Assembly (NCBI RefSeq): GCF_003369795.1
Contig: NZ_CP026730.1
Span: 248,001 to 312,000 of the forward strand
DNA length: 64,000 bases
DNA from: Streptomyces sp. CB09001
Lineage (GTDB): Bacteria > Actinomycetota > Actinomycetes > Streptomycetales > Streptomycetaceae
Direction: 5' to 3'
The notes beneath the pieces are model-generated. The model saw only the letters and a program-made list of their open reading frames with translations. It had not been told where the DNA came from and did not search any database. The position numbers were made by a program, and so were the translations under genes. Shown piece by piece: positions 62,215 to 64,000 of this stretch. How positions within the stretch are numbered: position 1 is the stretch's first letter; each line of letters starts with the position of its first letter.

Positions 62215-63828
62215 CTACACGTCGCGGGCGCGTCGACCGCGCACACCGGCGCCGACGGCCCAGCCGAGCCCGCCGGCGGCGACCAGCACCAGGGCGATCT
62301 CGGGTGCGATGCCGAGCCGGGTGGCGGGCGTCTCGGAGGAGCGCAGCGGCACCTCCTGCACCAGGGAGTCGGCCACGAACATTCCGGTCCTCTGGGTGAT
62401 CCGGCCGTCCGGCATGATGATCGCGCTGACGCCGCTGGTCACCGGGACGGTGACGGTCCGGCTGTGCTCGACCGCCCGGATCCGGGACATGGCGAGCTGC
62501 TGGTAGGTCATCTCGCTGCGGTCGAAGGTGGCGTTGTTGCTGGGCACGGAGATCATCTGGGCGCCGTCGGTGACCTCCGAGCGCACGGCCCAGTCGAAGG
62601 CCGCCTCGTAGCAGGTCACCAGGCCCACCTTGGTGCCGGCCATGGTGAACACGCCGGGTTCGGTGCCCCGGCTGAAGTCCCGGCTGACCATGCTCGTCCA
62701 GGTGTCGTTGATCGCCCCGATGAGCGAGCGCAGCGGCAGGTACTCGCCGAAGGGCTGGATCTGCCGCTTGTCGTACGTGTCGACGGGGCCCTTGTCCGGG
62801 TCCCACAGGATCTGCTCGTTGAGCAGCTTGCCGTCGCGTTCCACGACGCCGCCGACCGAGATGGGCGCGCCGATGGCCTTGGCGGCCCGGTCGATGACGA
62901 GGCGGGCGTCGGCGTTGGCGAAGGGGTCGATGTCCGAGGAGTTCTCCGGCCAGAGCACGAAGTCGGGGCGTGCCACCTTGCCCGCCTTCACCTCGTCGGC
63001 CAGGCGCTGTGTCTCGCGCGCGTGGTAGTCGAGTACGGCCCGGCGCTGGGCGTTGAAGCCGAGTCCGGCGCGCGGCACGTTGCCCTGGATCACGGCGACG
63101 GTCGCGGTGCCGTCCTCCGCCGTGTCGCTGACCAGCGGCCGGGCGGCCACGGCGCCCACCACGGGTACGGCGACGCCGAGGAGTGCCACTGCCGCGGCGC
63201 CGCGCCGCACCTCGTCGCCGCGGCGGGCCCGGACGGCCAGGCGCACGGCCTCGTGGAGGGCGAAGCCGCACAGGACGACCGCGAAGCCGAGAACCGGTGT
63301 GCCGCCGACCGCGGCGAGCGGCAGGAACACGCCGTCCGCCTGCCCGAACGCGATCTTGCCCCAGGGGAAGCCCTCGAAGGGCGCACGCGCGCGTGCCGCC
63401 TCCCCGGCGATCCACAGCGCCGCCGCCCACACCGGCCACCCCGGCAGCTTCGACACGGCGGCGACGCCCGCGCCGACCGCCGCCACGAAGAGCGCCTCGA
63501 TGGCGGCCAGGGCGAGCCAGGGGCCGGGGCCGACCTCCACCCCGGTCCACACCAGCAGGGGGAGCAGGAAGCCGAGGCCGAAGAGGTAACCGAGGCCGAG
63601 GCCCGCCTTCCAGCCGCGGCCGCGCAGCACCCAGCCGAAGACGGCGAACGCGGGCAGCGCCAGCCACCACAGGGTGCGCGGCGGGAAGCTGATGTAGAGG
63701 AGCACTCCGGAGAGCGCCGCGGCGGCGGCCGGGAGGAGGCGCACGAGCCGCGAGACGGCCCGGGAGGCGGGCGTGGTCTGCGGATGCGTCCGGTCCGACT
63801 CGCCGACGGAAGTTGCGGTGGCTGTCAC
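62215..63828 (-). CDS. lnt: Apolipoprotein N-acyltransferase
   Basis: 537 residues from the GTG at 63826-63828 (weak ribosome site). About six membrane helices precede a nitrilase-like domain with the catalytic triad: Glu in LWPENSSD, Lys in YDKRQIQPFGEY and Cys in LVTCYEAAFDW. It adds the third acyl chain to the N-terminal Cys of lipoproteins, completing those whose lipobox signals were processed. Streptomyces usually have two Lnt paralogues. The first 30 residues are a polar cytoplasmic tail. Confidence 0.92.
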   Translation of the reverse strand: MTATATSVGESDRTHPQTTPASRAVSRLVRLLPAAAAALSGVLLYISFPPRTLWWLALPAFAVFGWVLRGRGWKAGLGLGYLFGLGFLLPLLVWTGVEVGPGPWLALAAIEALFVAAVGAGVAAVSKLPGWPVWAAALWIAGEAARARAPFEGFPWGKIAFGQADGVFLPLAAVGGTPVLGFAVVLCGFALHEAVRLAVRARRGDEVRRGAAAVALLGVAVPVVGAVAARPLVSDTAEDGTATVAVIQGNVPRAGLGFNAQRRAVLDYHARETQRLADEVKAGKVARPDFVLWPENSSDIDPFANADARLVIDRAAKAIGAPISVGGVVERDGKLLNEQILWDPDKGPVDTYDKRQIQPFGEYLPLRSLIGAINDTWTSMVSRDFSRGTEPGVFTMAGTKVGLVTCYEAAFDWAVRSEVTDGAQMISVPSNNATFDRSEMTYQQLAMSRIRAVEHSRTVTVPVTSGVSAIIMPDGRITQRTGMFVADSLVQEVPLRSSETPATRLGIAPEIALVLVAAGGLGWAVGAGVRGRRARDV

Positions 63829-64000
63829 CCCCCGGAGTGTACGGCGGGTGACCTGGCCGTGGACAGGACGGTCCGGGGACGTCGAAGGGCCGTGGGCGAC
63901 CCCTGCCGCATCGTTTCGCCACAACCGGGCGCCGACCGGTCCACAATCCGCCGACCAGCCGTTACGGTGTGGCCGAGCCCCGGACGCCGGCCCGATTCCG

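Overview
The window is high-GC actinobacterial DNA, almost certainly a Streptomyces chromosome. The signs are strong third-position GC, frequent GTG starts, a MsiK-type sugar ABC operon without its own ATPase, the actinobacterial glgC/glgM-like pair, a SpoIIE-type phosphatase with PAS, GAF and HATPase domains, and an Rpf (RpfD-like) gene beside 6-phosphogluconate dehydrogenase. All assignments are made by eye from the sequence; no database search was run.

Layout. (1) 0-12.4 kb: envelope and stress genes (polysaccharide deacetylase, UspA, amino-acid permease, alpha/beta hydrolase with divergent MarR, CapA-like protein), an ECF sigma/anti-sigma module, an Fpg/Nei glycosylase, a SpoIIE-type phosphatase and a lipase maturation factor-like protein. 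(2) 12.4-31.8 kb: glycan use. A GH38 alpha-mannosidase, a GH5-like hydrolase and a binding-protein-dependent sugar ABC system are divergent from a LacI regulator, with three operator-like boxes between them. After several unrelated genes come a secreted GH92 alpha-mannosidase and a secreted PA14-GH2 enzyme. (3) 31.9-41.8 kb: glgC and a maltose-1-phosphate/glycogen synthase, an FhuF-like protein, an EamA-like transporter, an Rpf-LysM-M23 wall hydrolase, gnd, a proline-rich peptide, an Asp/Glu racemase homologue, GNAT proteins and panD. (4) 42-60.3 kb: an accessory region dense in regulators (two LysR, MerR, MarR, TetR, AraC) and redox or electrophile-handling enzymes (OYE, two zinc-less MDRs, ALDH, SDRs, a cysteine-less OsmC homologue, EthD, LLM), with decayed genes. 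Two fragments of an IS5-family transposase lie on either side of a 6.8-kb cassette. The region ends at a truncated GAF-domain regulator. (5) 60.8-63.9 kb: 3-hydroxybutyrate dehydrogenase, NUDIX hydrolase and apolipoprotein N-acyltransferase.

Working together: the mannoside genes form a plausible path in which secreted GH92 and GH2 trim glycans, the ABC system imports the products, and cytosolic GH38 and GH5-like enzymes finish them under LacI control. In the accessory region, several regulator/enzyme divergons carry tandem palindromic operator-like sites, as expected of ligand-inducible detoxification or catabolic units. The best candidates for something new are the IS5-remnant-bracketed cassette with its cysteine-less OsmC protein, the 515-residue SDR with a Cys4 cluster and a substituted catalytic tyrosine, and an orphan 58-residue acidic peptide gene.
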